16,901 nt of DNA from Pseudomonadota bacterium. GTDB taxonomy: Bacteria > Pseudomonadota > Alphaproteobacteria > Caulobacterales > Caulobacteraceae. The stretch lies in contig JAEYQX010000259.1 of assembly GCA_023409795.1 (NCBI GenBank), positions 1-16,901 of the forward strand, written 5' to 3'. Shown here piece after piece: positions 1 through 6,867 of the stretch. Under the pieces are notes generated by a model. The model ran no database searches, was not told the DNA's origin, and saw only the letters and a program-made list of their open reading frames with translations. Made by a program: the position numbers and the translations under genes. The first letter of the stretch is position 1. The number at the start of each line of letters is the position of its first letter.

Positions 1-275
1 AGGAAGACCAGCTCAAGGCCGGGCTGGACACCCGGGACCCTGCCTGGGGCCTTGATCCCCGACCCGGCGACATCATCGAGGGCGCATCAGGCGCGCGTCA
101 GGCCGAGCCCGGCCCGCGCGGCGACTATCTGGCCTATTATGTCGCCCTGGCCCGGGCACTTGCCGGGCAGGGGCCCAACCCCGTCACGCCACAGCAGGCG
201 GTGGCCGTGATGGAGGTGCTGGAGGCCGGGCTGGCCAGTGCCGCCACGCGACAGGCGGTGTCACTGGTCGGGTGA
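1..275 (+). CDS. Gfo/Idh/MocA-family oxidoreductase, C-terminal end (5' truncated)
   Basis: The reading frame is open from the window edge (first full codon at base 3) to TGA at 273-275, giving 91 visible residues. The sequence opens with EDQLKAGLDTRDPAWGLDP and continues with a GDYLAYYVALARAL helix, a PVTPQQAVAVMEVLEAGLAS segment and a short final strand. This is the usual tail of the C-terminal alpha/beta domain of Gfo/Idh/MocA NAD(P)-dependent oxidoreductases, close to the YdgJ style. The Rossmann domain and catalytic residues lie upstream of the window, so the substrate (usually a sugar or inositol derivative) cannot be named. The last 15 bases overlap the end of the convergent gene on the minus strand, and no terminator is visible between them. 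Confidence 0.8.
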   Translation, partial: EDQLKAGLDTRDPAWGLDPRPGDIIEGASGARQAEPGPRGDYLAYYVALARALAGQGPNPVTPQQAVAVMEVLEAGLASAATRQAVSLVG

Positions 276-704
276 GGGGCGCTCCGGTGCCTTGCCCGCT
301 GCACAGCGGGCCTGGTCACCGCGCTCACAGGCCGCCACGGTCGCGCGCCAGTCGTCCATGCGGCGCTCATAGAGGGCTTGGGACTCGGCCTTGGCCGCCG
401 CCGTGGCGCGCAGGTCCGCCTCATGCTGGCGCTGGGCGGCCTCTGACTGGGCCAGGTCGGCCTCATAGCGCGACTGGGCTGCGGCAAAGGCGGCCGCATC
501 AGCCTTCTCCTGGCGCTCGGCTTCCAGGTTCCGCTGGACGACGCCGGTGTTCAGCAGGCGCGTCTGGCGCACCTCCTCCGGCACCTGGTCCGAAGCCGTG
601 GACGAGGGGGCCGTCTGGGCCGGGGCGGCGTCCTGGGCCAGGGCTCCGGCGCTGAGGGCCAGGCTGGCTGTCGTGGCGAATATGATGATTGGGGCGCGTA
701 ACAT
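261..704 (-). CDS. Small secreted coiled-coil protein, unknown function
   Basis: The product has 147 residues and I do not recognise its family. Residues 1-23 form a signal peptide with a hydrophobic core (IIIFATTASLALSAG) and an ALA-Q cleavage site, so it is probably periplasmic. A Pro/Ala/Ser/Thr-rich stretch follows. Residues 45-120 are rich in Ala, Glu, Gln and Arg and look like a long helix or coiled coil. Near the end, DDWRATVAACERGDQARC carries the only two cysteines (C126 and C134), which may form a disulfide. The start ATG at 704 has GAAAGG seven bases upstream. It lies 60 bases downstream of the histidine kinase on the same strand and is probably read from that transcript. The 3' end overlaps the convergent oxidoreductase by 15 bases. 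Confidence 0.75.
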   Translation of the reverse strand: MLRAPIIIFATTASLALSAGALAQDAAPAQTAPSSTASDQVPEEVRQTRLLNTGVVQRNLEAERQEKADAAAFAAAQSRYEADLAQSEAAQRQHEADLRATAAAKAESQALYERRMDDWRATVAACERGDQARCAAGKAPERPSPDQ

Positions 705-713
705 GGGCAGGCC

Positions 714-744
714 TTTCGGCTGGGGAGGAAAAGCCCGGCCGAAA
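714..744 (-). promoter_or_regulatory. Leader hairpin covering the ribosome binding site
   Basis: On the minus strand TTTCGGC (744-738) is perfectly complementary to GCCGAAA (720-714), with a 17-base pyrimidine-rich loop that includes CCTCCCC. The second arm contains the GAAA of the GAAAGG ribosome binding site of the gene starting at 704. Folding would partly hide that site. It could act in translation control or as a weak intercistronic structure; there is no T-run typical of an intrinsic terminator. Confidence 0.45.
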
Positions 745-764
745 TCAGGTCATCAGGCCTGCGC

Positions 765-2264
765 TCAGGCGGGCAGCTCCAGCTCAAACGTCGAACCGTC
801 CGGTCCGGTTGCCACCAGGCGAAGATCACCCCCGTGGTTGGCGGCCAGCTCGCGCGAGATGGTCAGGCCCAGCCCGGTGCCCTCCGAGGCCTTGCCGCTG
901 ACAAAGGGCTCGAACAGGCGCTCGGCCAGGCGCTCCGGGATGCCCGGGCCGTCGTCGGACAGGCGGATGCGCAGGCGCTCGGCCGACATCTCGGCGCTAA
1001 CCCGAATCTGGCCGGGGTGCTCGCGTCCGGGCTGGGCCTCGATGGCCTGGCGGGCATTGCGCATCAGGTTGACCAGTATGCGGTGCAGCTGGTCCGGGTC
1101 GGCGTTGACGATCATCCGGGCGGGCAGGTCGCGGACCAGCTCGACGCCCCCGTCCTCCAGCCCGGCGTCCTCGCCTGCCGCCGCGACGGCGCGGCTCAGC
1201 AGCAGCTGCTGGGCCTGGGGCGCGGGCTCCTCGGACTTGCCATAGGCCAGGACGTTGCGCGACAGGGTCGCCGCGCGGCCCAGGGCCCGCTCCAGCCTCG
1301 GCAGGGCCTTGGCCACCAGCGGGTCGGACGAGCTGGACAGGCGCTCGGACGCCATCTGGGCCGAGGTCAGCATATTGCGCAGGTCGTGGTTGATCTTGGC
1401 CACCGCCTCGCCCAGGGCCACCAGGCGGGCGCGCGAGCGCAGGGACTGGCGCACTTCTTCCTGCATCCGGGCCAGTTCGCGCTCGACCCGTCCGATTTCG
1501 TCGTGGCGGTCGGACGGCGGCTCGGCCGGGCTCAGCGGGTCGGCGGCAAAGCGCTCGATCGAGCGGGTCACGCGCCGCAGCGGCTGCAGCACCAGGAAGG
1601 ACAGGGAGGCATAGAGCAGGGCCCCCGCCACCATGGCGATCAGCAGGGACACCATCAGGCTGTTCAGCAGGAAGGTCTTGAGCTCCGCCTTGAGCGGCTG
1701 GGCCGGGGCCAGGATCTCGATCAGGTCGCCGGAGCGATAGCGCGGCGTGGCCTGGACCCTCAGCGACCGGTCTGGATGCCCCAGAAGCGTTTTCCAGGGG
1801 TCGATCATGCGCTTGCCCAGGCTGCGGTGGCGCAGGTCGATCAGGTCCGGCGTGCGGGGCAGATTGGGGGCCTGCAGCAGGAGGCGGCGCACGCCCTGTT
1901 CCCCGACCACCACCGACTGGACCCCGCCGATGCTGAGCAGCTGCTCGGCCGTGGTATCCTCGACCGCCGAATAGGGCAGGGCCTCGACGCCGACCGAGGC
2001 CAGTTCGGCGGCCTGGAGCCGGTCCATCAGCCACCGCTCCTGGAAGGACCCGGCGCTGGGGACGATGATCAGGGCGGCCACGGCCAGGGTAAAGGCCACG
2101 GTCAGCAGCAGCAGGCGGCTGGACAGGCCGTCAGGGGCCCGCAACGGCAGGTGCTGGCGCAGGGACGCAACCAGGCCAGGCGACGGCGCGCGCTCGGCCG
2201 GGACCGCCGCCGTGGCAGGCGCGGTGTCCGGAACAGGCGCAGTCTCTGGAAGGGTTTGTGTCAT
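765..2264 (-). CDS. Membrane sensor histidine kinase with HAMP domain
   Basis: The protein has 499 residues. A Pro/Ala-rich N-terminus precedes TM1 (about 51-68), a periplasmic sensor region of about 130 residues, TM2 (about 199-227), a HAMP linker to about 280, the dimerisation/phosphoacceptor helix and an ATPase domain. The H-box is INHDLRNML with H293 as the expected phosphorylated residue. The N-box is NLMRNARQAI, the G1 box DDGPGIP (438-443) and the G2 box GTGLGL (462-467), so it should be an active kinase. The frame stays open upstream to 2441, but I chose ATG 2264 because it overlaps the TGA of the upstream VTT gene as ATGA and the extra upstream residues look unlike a kinase. There is no response regulator in the window. 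The signal sensed is unknown; the tight coupling to the VTT protein suggests an envelope function. Confidence 0.9.
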   Translation of the reverse strand: MTQTLPETAPVPDTAPATAAVPAERAPSPGLVASLRQHLPLRAPDGLSSRLLLLTVAFTLAVAALIIVPSAGSFQERWLMDRLQAAELASVGVEALPYSAVEDTTAEQLLSIGGVQSVVVGEQGVRRLLLQAPNLPRTPDLIDLRHRSLGKRMIDPWKTLLGHPDRSLRVQATPRYRSGDLIEILAPAQPLKAELKTFLLNSLMVSLLIAMVAGALLYASLSFLVLQPLRRVTRSIERFAADPLSPAEPPSDRHDEIGRVERELARMQEEVRQSLRSRARLVALGEAVAKINHDLRNMLTSAQMASERLSSSSDPLVAKALPRLERALGRAATLSRNVLAYGKSEEPAPQAQQLLLSRAVAAAGEDAGLEDGGVELVRDLPARMIVNADPDQLHRILVNLMRNARQAIEAQPGREHPGQIRVSAEMSAERLRIRLSDDGPGIPERLAERLFEPFVSGKASEGTGLGLTISRELAANHGGDLRLVATGPDGSTFELELPA

Positions 2265-2989
2265 CGGGCCGTGGGTCTGTGTCGTCCGCGCCACTTCTGC
2301 ACCAATTTGAGGCTGAGGGGCAAAAGCATCGACAGGAAGGCGACGCCCAGCAGCGGCCACATGAACTCTGCAAAAAGGCTCTGAAGATCGGGATCGGGGT
2401 CCTTTAGCAGAATGTCGTTCAGACCCGAACCGATCCAGCAATAGATGATGTGGGCGGGCAACAGCCCGATGAAGGTCGCGGCCAGGTAGGGCCGAAGCGG
2501 GGCGGCCATCACGCCTGCGGCCACATTGATCAGGTGAAACGGCACCGACACGACCAGTCGCGCCACCAGGACATACCAGAAGGTATTGCGATCCACGCCC
2601 TCGCAGACCCGGTGCAGCAGGCCCGTGTCCCGGGCGGCGCGGCGACGCAGGGAATCGCCCAGGGTCGTGCGCCCCACATAATAGATGCCCAGTGCCCCCA
2701 AGGTGGCGGACAGGGCCGTGGCAATGCCTCCGACCCAGGGCCCGAACAGGTAGCCGGCGGTAATGGTGATGAAGACCACGCCGGGAATGACGCTGGCGGT
2801 CAGCAGGGCAAACAGCACCACCAGTCCCAGCAGGGTGAGGACATAGTGCTGCTCGGCCATGGCCTGGAACGCGGCCCCGTGGTCACGCAGGGTGTCCAGC
2901 GACAGATAGCGGTTCCAGCCCATGCCCAGGACCAGGGCCACCCCCGCCAGGAGGACTGCCAGGGGCAGGAAACGTCGGAACAGTGTCAT
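2261..2989 (-). CDS. TVP38/TMEM64-family (VTT domain) membrane protein
   Basis: The product is a hydrophobic integral membrane protein of 242 residues with about six membrane segments (roughly 7-25, 49-66, 70-106, 135-160, 165-190 and 209-230). It has the family's conserved elements: SVIPGVVFITITAGYLFG followed by a Gly-rich stretch, and RLVVSVPFHLINVAAGV in the second half. VTT/DedA-related proteins sit in the inner membrane and some members act in lipid movement or envelope homeostasis; a precise role cannot be read here. The start ATG at 2989 has AGGA about eight bases upstream. Its TGA overlaps the ATG of the histidine kinase (ATGA), implying translational coupling. It diverges from rpmH across a region of about 180 bases. 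I found no confident promoter for it. Confidence 0.88.
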   Translation of the reverse strand: MTLFRRFLPLAVLLAGVALVLGMGWNRYLSLDTLRDHGAAFQAMAEQHYVLTLLGLVVLFALLTASVIPGVVFITITAGYLFGPWVGGIATALSATLGALGIYYVGRTTLGDSLRRRAARDTGLLHRVCEGVDRNTFWYVLVARLVVSVPFHLINVAAGVMAAPLRPYLAATFIGLLPAHIIYCWIGSGLNDILLKDPDPDLQSLFAEFMWPLLGVAFLSMLLPLSLKLVQKWRGRHRPTAR

Positions 2990-3080
2990 GCGGGTTTCCT
3001 CGACCGCTGGTTTGCAGCTTTCCGAGTGGTTTCAACTCACTTATCACGCGATTGGTTGGCTTCGGAAAGGCCAGATGGCG

Positions 3081-3108
3081 TTGACTCTTTCTTCTACGCC
3101 GCTTATAC
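3081..3108 (+). promoter_or_regulatory. Sigma70-type promoter for rpmH-rnpA-yidC-engB
   Basis: TTGACT (3081-3086) and TTATAC (3103-3108) are separated by 16 bases, a strong match to the housekeeping -35/-10 pattern. The -10 is preceded by GC, as in the GCTTAT style of Caulobacter promoters. Transcription would start near 3115, leaving a leader of about 55 bases before the rpmH GTG. The -35 overlaps GACTC (3083-3087), a GANTC site of the kind methylated by CcrM in Caulobacterales. Confidence 0.65.
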
Positions 3109-3123
3109 GCCCGCCTCTCGCAG

Positions 3124-3140
3124 CGGATGACTGTCATCCG
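3124..3140 (+). repeat. 17-bp near-perfect palindrome in the rpmH leader
   Basis: CGGATGACTGTCATCCG has 8-base arms around a single central base. As RNA it would form CGGATG/CATCCG with the loop ACTGT. It lies just downstream of the predicted start of transcription and about 30 bases before the rpmH start codon. It could be a protein-binding operator or a 5' leader hairpin that affects mRNA stability or translation; there is no U-run after it. Confidence 0.6.
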
Positions 3141-3170
3141 ATTGTTCAACATTTAGACCCGGAGCCGAAC

Positions 3171-3305
3171 GTGAAGCGGACCTATCAGCCGTCGCGACTC
3201 GTGCGCAAGCGCCGTCACGGCTTCCGTTCGCGGATGGCCACCAAGAACGGACAAAAGATCGTCGCGCGTCGTCGCGCAAAAGGCCGTAAGCGCCTGACGG
3301 CCTAA
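3171..3305 (+). CDS. rpmH: 50S ribosomal protein L34
   Basis: The product is a 44-residue, very basic protein with the L34 signature: MKRTYQPSRLVRKRRHGF, then an RMATKNGQKIVARRR segment and the KGRKRL end. It is a component of the large ribosomal subunit bound to 23S rRNA. The start is GTG at 3171, set by homology and by GGAG six bases upstream. The frame remains open further upstream, but that stretch is leader and promoter. It is the first gene of the block with rnpA, the usual bacterial order, and is driven by the promoter at 3081-3108. Confidence 0.97.
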   Translation: MKRTYQPSRLVRKRRHGFRSRMATKNGQKIVARRRAKGRKRLTA

Positions 3306-3311
3306 CGTCAC

Positions 3312-3336
3312 GCGCCCAATCCCTCAGGGCGGGCGC
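3312..3336 (+). promoter_or_regulatory. Possible hairpin immediately before the rnpA start
   Basis: GCGCCC (3312-3317) pairs with GGGCGC (3331-3336), and CCCT...AGGG lies inside the loop. It fills the 31-base gap between rpmH and rnpA and ends directly at the rnpA ATG, where no good ribosome binding site is visible. It could reduce rnpA translation relative to the abundant L34. The evidence is only the inverted repeat, which arises easily at this GC content. Confidence 0.3.
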
Positions 3337-3765
3337 ATGACCGATCCGATGAAAATCGATCGCCTGACACGGCGGCCCCAGTTTCTGGCGGCCGCCAAAG
3401 GTGTTTCTCAGGCCCGTGGTGCCGTCGTGGTCCAGCAACTGGATCGCCAGGATGGCCAGCCCACGATCCGCCTGGGATTCACGGCCACCCGCAAGGTTGG
3501 TGGCGCGGTGGTCCGCAACCGCTGCAAGCGCCGCCTTCGTGAAGCCGCACGGCAACTGGCCCCGGTGTACGGGCGGCCAGGCTGCGACTATGTCTTCATT
3601 GCGCGCATGGGCACGGCAGAGCGGGAATGGACCCGTTTGCTTGACGATGTGAAATCGGCCCTTACAAAGCTCGCAACCGCGCGCGGAACGCCTCATATGG
3701 ACCATGAGGTGAAACACCCCGCCCGCAATCCCGACGATTCCCGCCCTTCCGGCCAGGACCGCTGA
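3337..3765 (+). CDS. rnpA: Ribonuclease P protein component
   Basis: RnpA binds the catalytic RNase P RNA and helps it mature the 5' ends of tRNAs. The protein has 142 residues. The N-terminal IDRLTRRPQFLAAAKG matches the family start, RLGFTATRKVGGAVVRN leads into the conserved RNR motif RNRCKRRLREA (about 60-70), and DYVFIAR forms the later strand. ATG 3337 or ATG 3349 (fifth residue, MKIDRL) could be the start; neither has a strong ribosome binding site. The last 22 or so residues (from MDHEVKHPARN) are polar, rich in charge and Pro, and go beyond the usual family end. The gene stops five bases before the yidC ATG, and yidD, often found here, is missing. Confidence 0.95.
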   Translation: MTDPMKIDRLTRRPQFLAAAKGVSQARGAVVVQQLDRQDGQPTIRLGFTATRKVGGAVVRNRCKRRLREAARQLAPVYGRPGCDYVFIARMGTAEREWTRLLDDVKSALTKLATARGTPHMDHEVKHPARNPDDSRPSGQDR

Positions 3766-3770
3766 CCCCG

Positions 3771-5564
3771 ATGCAGAACGAGAATTCGCGCAACACTATT
3801 ATCTTCTTCGTGTGCGCGGCCCTGATCATGGGCATCTATTATTTCCTGGTCATGCGACCGCAGGCCGAGACGCGGGCCCAGGCGGAGCGCGCCGCTGCGG
3901 CCGAGCGTCAGGCTGATGCCGTCGACCTGGCAACCACCCCGGACAGCGCCCCGGGTGCCTTTGTCACCGACCGGACCCAGGCCCTGGCCTCGGCGGTCCG
4001 CGTGCCGATCGAGACGGCCACGGTCAAGGGCTCGCTGTCGCTGCAGGGCGCGCGGATCGACGACCTGTATCTGACCGACTACCGCGAGACCCTGGCCAAG
4101 GATTCGCCGCCGGTCGAGCTGTTCCGCCCGCAGGGCATGGAGCACGCCTATTTCGCCCAGTTCGGCTGGAGCGGCCCCAATGTCACCGGCGGCGTGCCCG
4201 GCCCGAACACGGTCTGGAACCTGACGCGCGGCACGACTCTGACCCCGACCACGCCGGTCGAGCTGACCTGGGACAACGGCAATGGCCTGCGTTTCACGCG
4301 CCTGATCTCGATCGACGAGCAGTACCTGTTCACGATCAAGGACACGGTCGCCAACCTGAGCGGCCAGCCGATCACCATCGCCCCCTATGGCCGCGTCGAG
4401 CGCCAGGGCGTCCCGGCGGACCTGGGCAAGCAGATGATCCTGCACGAAGGCGCCATCGGCACCTTTGGCCAGGAGGGCAAGTTCGCCACCGAGCAGGTCA
4501 AGTACAAGGACTGGGCCAAGAAGAAGCAGGTCGAGAAGTCCTCGACCGGCGGCTGGATGGGCATTACCGACAAGTACTGGCTGGCGGCCCTGATCCCCAG
4601 CCAGGACGAAGCCATCAGCGGCCGCTTTGCCGTTCGCGACGTCCAGGGCATCTCGGTGCACGAAGCCGCCATGCTGGGGGCCAGCCACACCATCCAGCCC
4701 GGTCGCCAGATCGAGGAGACCCAGCGCCTGTTCGCCGGCGTCAAGCGCAACGAGGTCCTAGCCTCCTATGAGGATAGCCTGAACCTGCCGCGCTTCGTCT
4801 ATGCCATCGACTGGGGCATGTTCTGGTTCCTGACCCGCCCGCTCTTCATGGTGGTGGACTTCTTCTACGGCCTGCTGGGCAACTTCGGCCTGGCCATCCT
4901 GGCCCTGACGGTGGTGGTCAAGCTGGTGCTCTTCCCGCTGGCCAACAAGTCCTATGAGTCCATGTCCAAGATGCGGATGCTCCAGCCCAAGATGGAGGAG
5001 CTGAAGAAGAAGTACGGCAAGGACCCGCAGAAGCAGCAGCAGGAAATGATGGCGCTGTATCAGCGCGAGAAGATCAATCCCCTGGCGGGCTGCCTGCCCA
5101 TGCTGGTGCAGATCCCGGTCTTCTATGCCCTGTACAAGGTGCTGTTCGTGACCATCGAGATGCGTCACGCGCCCTTCTTCGGCTGGCTCAAGGACCTGTC
5201 GGCCCGCGATCCGTCCACCATCTGGAACCTGTTTGGCGCGATCCCGTGGAATCCGGCCAGCCTGCCGCTGCTGGGCGGCCTGCTGGATGGCCCGCTGCAC
5301 CTGGGCGTCCTGCCGCTGGTCTATGGCCTGACCATGTGGCTGCAGATGTCCATGAGCCCGCCGTCGCAGGACCCGATGCAGCGTCAGATCTTTGCCCTGA
5401 TGCCGATCGTCTTCACCTTCATCATGGCTCCGTTCGCGGCAGGCCTGCTGCTCTACTGGGCCTGGAACAACGTGCTGTCGATCATCCAGCAGTATGTGAT
5501 CATGCACAAGTTCAAGGCCGAGAACCCGATCGACACCTTCCTTGCCCGCTTCAAGAAGGCCTGA
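3771..5564 (+). CDS. yidC: Membrane protein insertase YidC
   Basis: YidC inserts and folds inner-membrane proteins, alone or with SecYEG. The protein has 597 residues, normal for the Gram-negative form. TM1 is at about 8-28 (NTIIFFVCAALIMGIYYFLV), followed by a charged Ala/Glu linker, the large periplasmic P1 beta domain (about 60-335) and the conserved insertase core (about 350-590). The core shows VVVKLVLFPLANKS with a positive residue in the groove helix (K384), a basic cytoplasmic coiled-coil hairpin (about 398-435), the family motif NPLAGCLPMLVQIPVFYALYK, and LYWAWNNVLSIIQQY near the end. The start ATG lies five bases after rnpA, with an AGGA about twelve bases upstream. The end (LARFKKA) supplies the ribosome binding site of engB. 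Confidence 0.97.
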   Translation: MQNENSRNTIIFFVCAALIMGIYYFLVMRPQAETRAQAERAAAAERQADAVDLATTPDSAPGAFVTDRTQALASAVRVPIETATVKGSLSLQGARIDDLYLTDYRETLAKDSPPVELFRPQGMEHAYFAQFGWSGPNVTGGVPGPNTVWNLTRGTTLTPTTPVELTWDNGNGLRFTRLISIDEQYLFTIKDTVANLSGQPITIAPYGRVERQGVPADLGKQMILHEGAIGTFGQEGKFATEQVKYKDWAKKKQVEKSSTGGWMGITDKYWLAALIPSQDEAISGRFAVRDVQGISVHEAAMLGASHTIQPGRQIEETQRLFAGVKRNEVLASYEDSLNLPRFVYAIDWGMFWFLTRPLFMVVDFFYGLLGNFGLAILALTVVVKLVLFPLANKSYESMSKMRMLQPKMEELKKKYGKDPQKQQQEMMALYQREKINPLAGCLPMLVQIPVFYALYKVLFVTIEMRHAPFFGWLKDLSARDPSTIWNLFGAIPWNPASLPLLGGLLDGPLHLGVLPLVYGLTMWLQMSMSPPSQDPMQRQIFALMPIVFTFIMAPFAAGLLLYWAWNNVLSIIQQYVIMHKFKAENPIDTFLARFKKA

Positions 5565-5568
5565 GCGA

Positions 5569-6240
5569 TTGGATAACCTGTCCGCAGAGCCCAAGGTCGG
5601 GGAATATTCCGACGCCGAGATCGAGGCGGCGCGCGTCCTGTTCGCGCGCCAGGCCACCTTTGTCCTGGGCTGTGCCAAGATCGAGCAACTGCCTGAGCCG
5701 GACCTGCCGGAAATCTCGTTCGCGGGACGCTCCAACGTCGGCAAGTCCAGCCTGATCAACGCCCTGGTCGGGATGCACAAGCTGGCCCGCGCCTCGAACG
5801 AGCCGGGCCGCACGCGTGAGGTCAACTTCTTTGACCTGGACGGGCGGATGCGCCTGGTCGACCTGCCCGGCTATGGCTGGGCCAAGGCGTCCAAGACGAC
5901 GGTCAAGAAGTTCCAGGACCTGGGCCGCGACTACCTGCGCGGCCGGGTGACGCTGAAGCGCGTCTATCTGCTGATCGACGCCCGCCACGGCCTCAAGAAG
6001 GTTGATGACGAGGCACTTGATGCGCTCGACCTCGCGGCCGTCTCCTACCAGATCGTCCTGACCAAGGCCGACAAGCTGAAGAAGGGCGAGGCCGAGAAGG
6101 TCCAGGCGGCGACGCTGAAGGCCATTGCCAAGCGCCCGGCGGCCTATCCGCACGTCCTGGTCACCTCGTCCGAGAAGGGCACGGGCATTCCCGAGCTGCG
6201 CGCCGAGATCATGCGCACCACGGGCGTCACCCTGGACTGA
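5569..6240 (+). CDS. engB: Ribosome-biogenesis GTPase YihA/YsxC (EngB)
   Basis: This TRAFAC-class GTPase is needed for late assembly of the 50S subunit. From the chosen start it has 223 residues. The motifs are G1 GRSNVGKS (53-60), G2 threonine in RTRE (T82), G3 DLPG (98-101) in the family signature DLPGYGWA, G4 TKAD (165-168) and G5 SSEKG (200-204). I chose TTG 5569 because AAGAAGG lies nine bases upstream, at the 3' end of yidC, and the start is four bases past the yidC stop. An upstream in-frame TTG at 5542 lies inside yidC and has no such site. The non-ATG start and coupling suggest lower output than yidC. Confidence 0.95.
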   Translation: MDNLSAEPKVGEYSDAEIEAARVLFARQATFVLGCAKIEQLPEPDLPEISFAGRSNVGKSSLINALVGMHKLARASNEPGRTREVNFFDLDGRMRLVDLPGYGWAKASKTTVKKFQDLGRDYLRGRVTLKRVYLLIDARHGLKKVDDEALDALDLAAVSYQIVLTKADKLKKGEAEKVQAATLKAIAKRPAAYPHVLVTSSEKGTGIPELRAEIMRTTGVTLD

Positions 6241-6294
6241 GCCCTGCGGCCAAACTGTGTTACCTCTTCCTGATTGCAGGGAGAGGAGCACCAG

Positions 6295-6816
6295 ATGGCG
6301 ATTTCCAGATTCATGGCGGCCACGGGGGTGGCGGCGCTGATGCTGTCGGCCTGTAGCCAGGGCGGCGAGACCGAGGCGACGGGGACGGCTGACACGACCC
6401 CGGCCGCTGGGGCCCCGGCCGGAGGCACCCTGGCCGCCGGCGACCTGCCAAGGCCGCGCGCGGGCCTGTGGCGGGTGACGACCCGGGTCGAGACGCCCCA
6501 GGGCGAAATGGCCCTTCCGCCCAACGAGATCTGCCACACCGAGGAAAGCCTGAAGGCCCCCGAACTGCCCGAAGGGGCGGGCCAGGGCGACTGCAGCCAG
6601 GAAGCCTTCCGGCGCGATGGCAATGGCTTCCGCGGCAACGTCACCTGCAAGATGGACGGGACGACGGCGCAATACAGCTTCCGCATGACCGGGGATTTCA
6701 CCCGCACCTACGAGACCGAGATCATCAGCCGTATGTCGCCGGCACCTGCGCCCGGCCTGGAGCAGAGCCGGATCCGGATGAGCGCGGAATACTTGGGGCC
6801 CTGTCCGGCTGAATAA
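6295..6816 (+). CDS. DUF3617-family lipoprotein
   Basis: The product has 173 residues. Residues 1-20 form a lipoprotein signal peptide with lipobox LSAC, so C20 should be lipidated; an Ala/Gly/Pro/Thr-rich tether follows. The folded part begins at about 55 with PRAGLWRVTTRVETPQG, then PPNEICHTEE, a second Cys, NVTCKMDG and the C-terminal EYLGPC. Four cysteines (C80, C100, C118, C170) in this spacing are typical of DUF3617, a periplasmic family of unknown role. ATG 6295 is preceded by a strong purine-rich ribosome binding site (GGAGAGGAG). It starts 54 bases after engB on the same strand and may be read from that operon; no separate promoter is evident. Confidence 0.85.
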   Translation: MAISRFMAATGVAALMLSACSQGGETEATGTADTTPAAGAPAGGTLAAGDLPRPRAGLWRVTTRVETPQGEMALPPNEICHTEESLKAPELPEGAGQGDCSQEAFRRDGNGFRGNVTCKMDGTTAQYSFRMTGDFTRTYETEIISRMSPAPAPGLEQSRIRMSAEYLGPCPAE

Positions 6817-6867
6817 ATCCGGTGCGCGGCCTATGGCTTTGCCGGAGGGGTGCCCCATATCGGGGAC

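Noticed and set aside
834..2384. Long plus-strand open frame opposite the histidine kinase
   Set aside because: The kinase has all its motifs on the minus strand; the opposite frame gives a low-complexity Gln/Gly/Arg-rich product, as expected for an antisense frame in high-GC DNA.
2265..2441. Longer histidine kinase starting at 2441
   Set aside because: The extra 59 residues overlap the VTT coding sequence extensively and look like out-of-frame translation; ATG 2264 with its ATGA overlap is the simpler start.
3041..3049. TTATCACGC, resembling a DnaA box near rpmH
   Set aside because: It is a single imperfect match with no cluster of boxes and no AT-rich unwinding region, and neither dnaA nor dnaN is in the window.
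6242..6281. CCCTGC/GCAGGG inverted repeat between engB and the DUF3617 gene
   Set aside because: The arms are only six bases with a 28-base spacer and overlap the ribosome binding site; too weak to call a terminator or attenuator.
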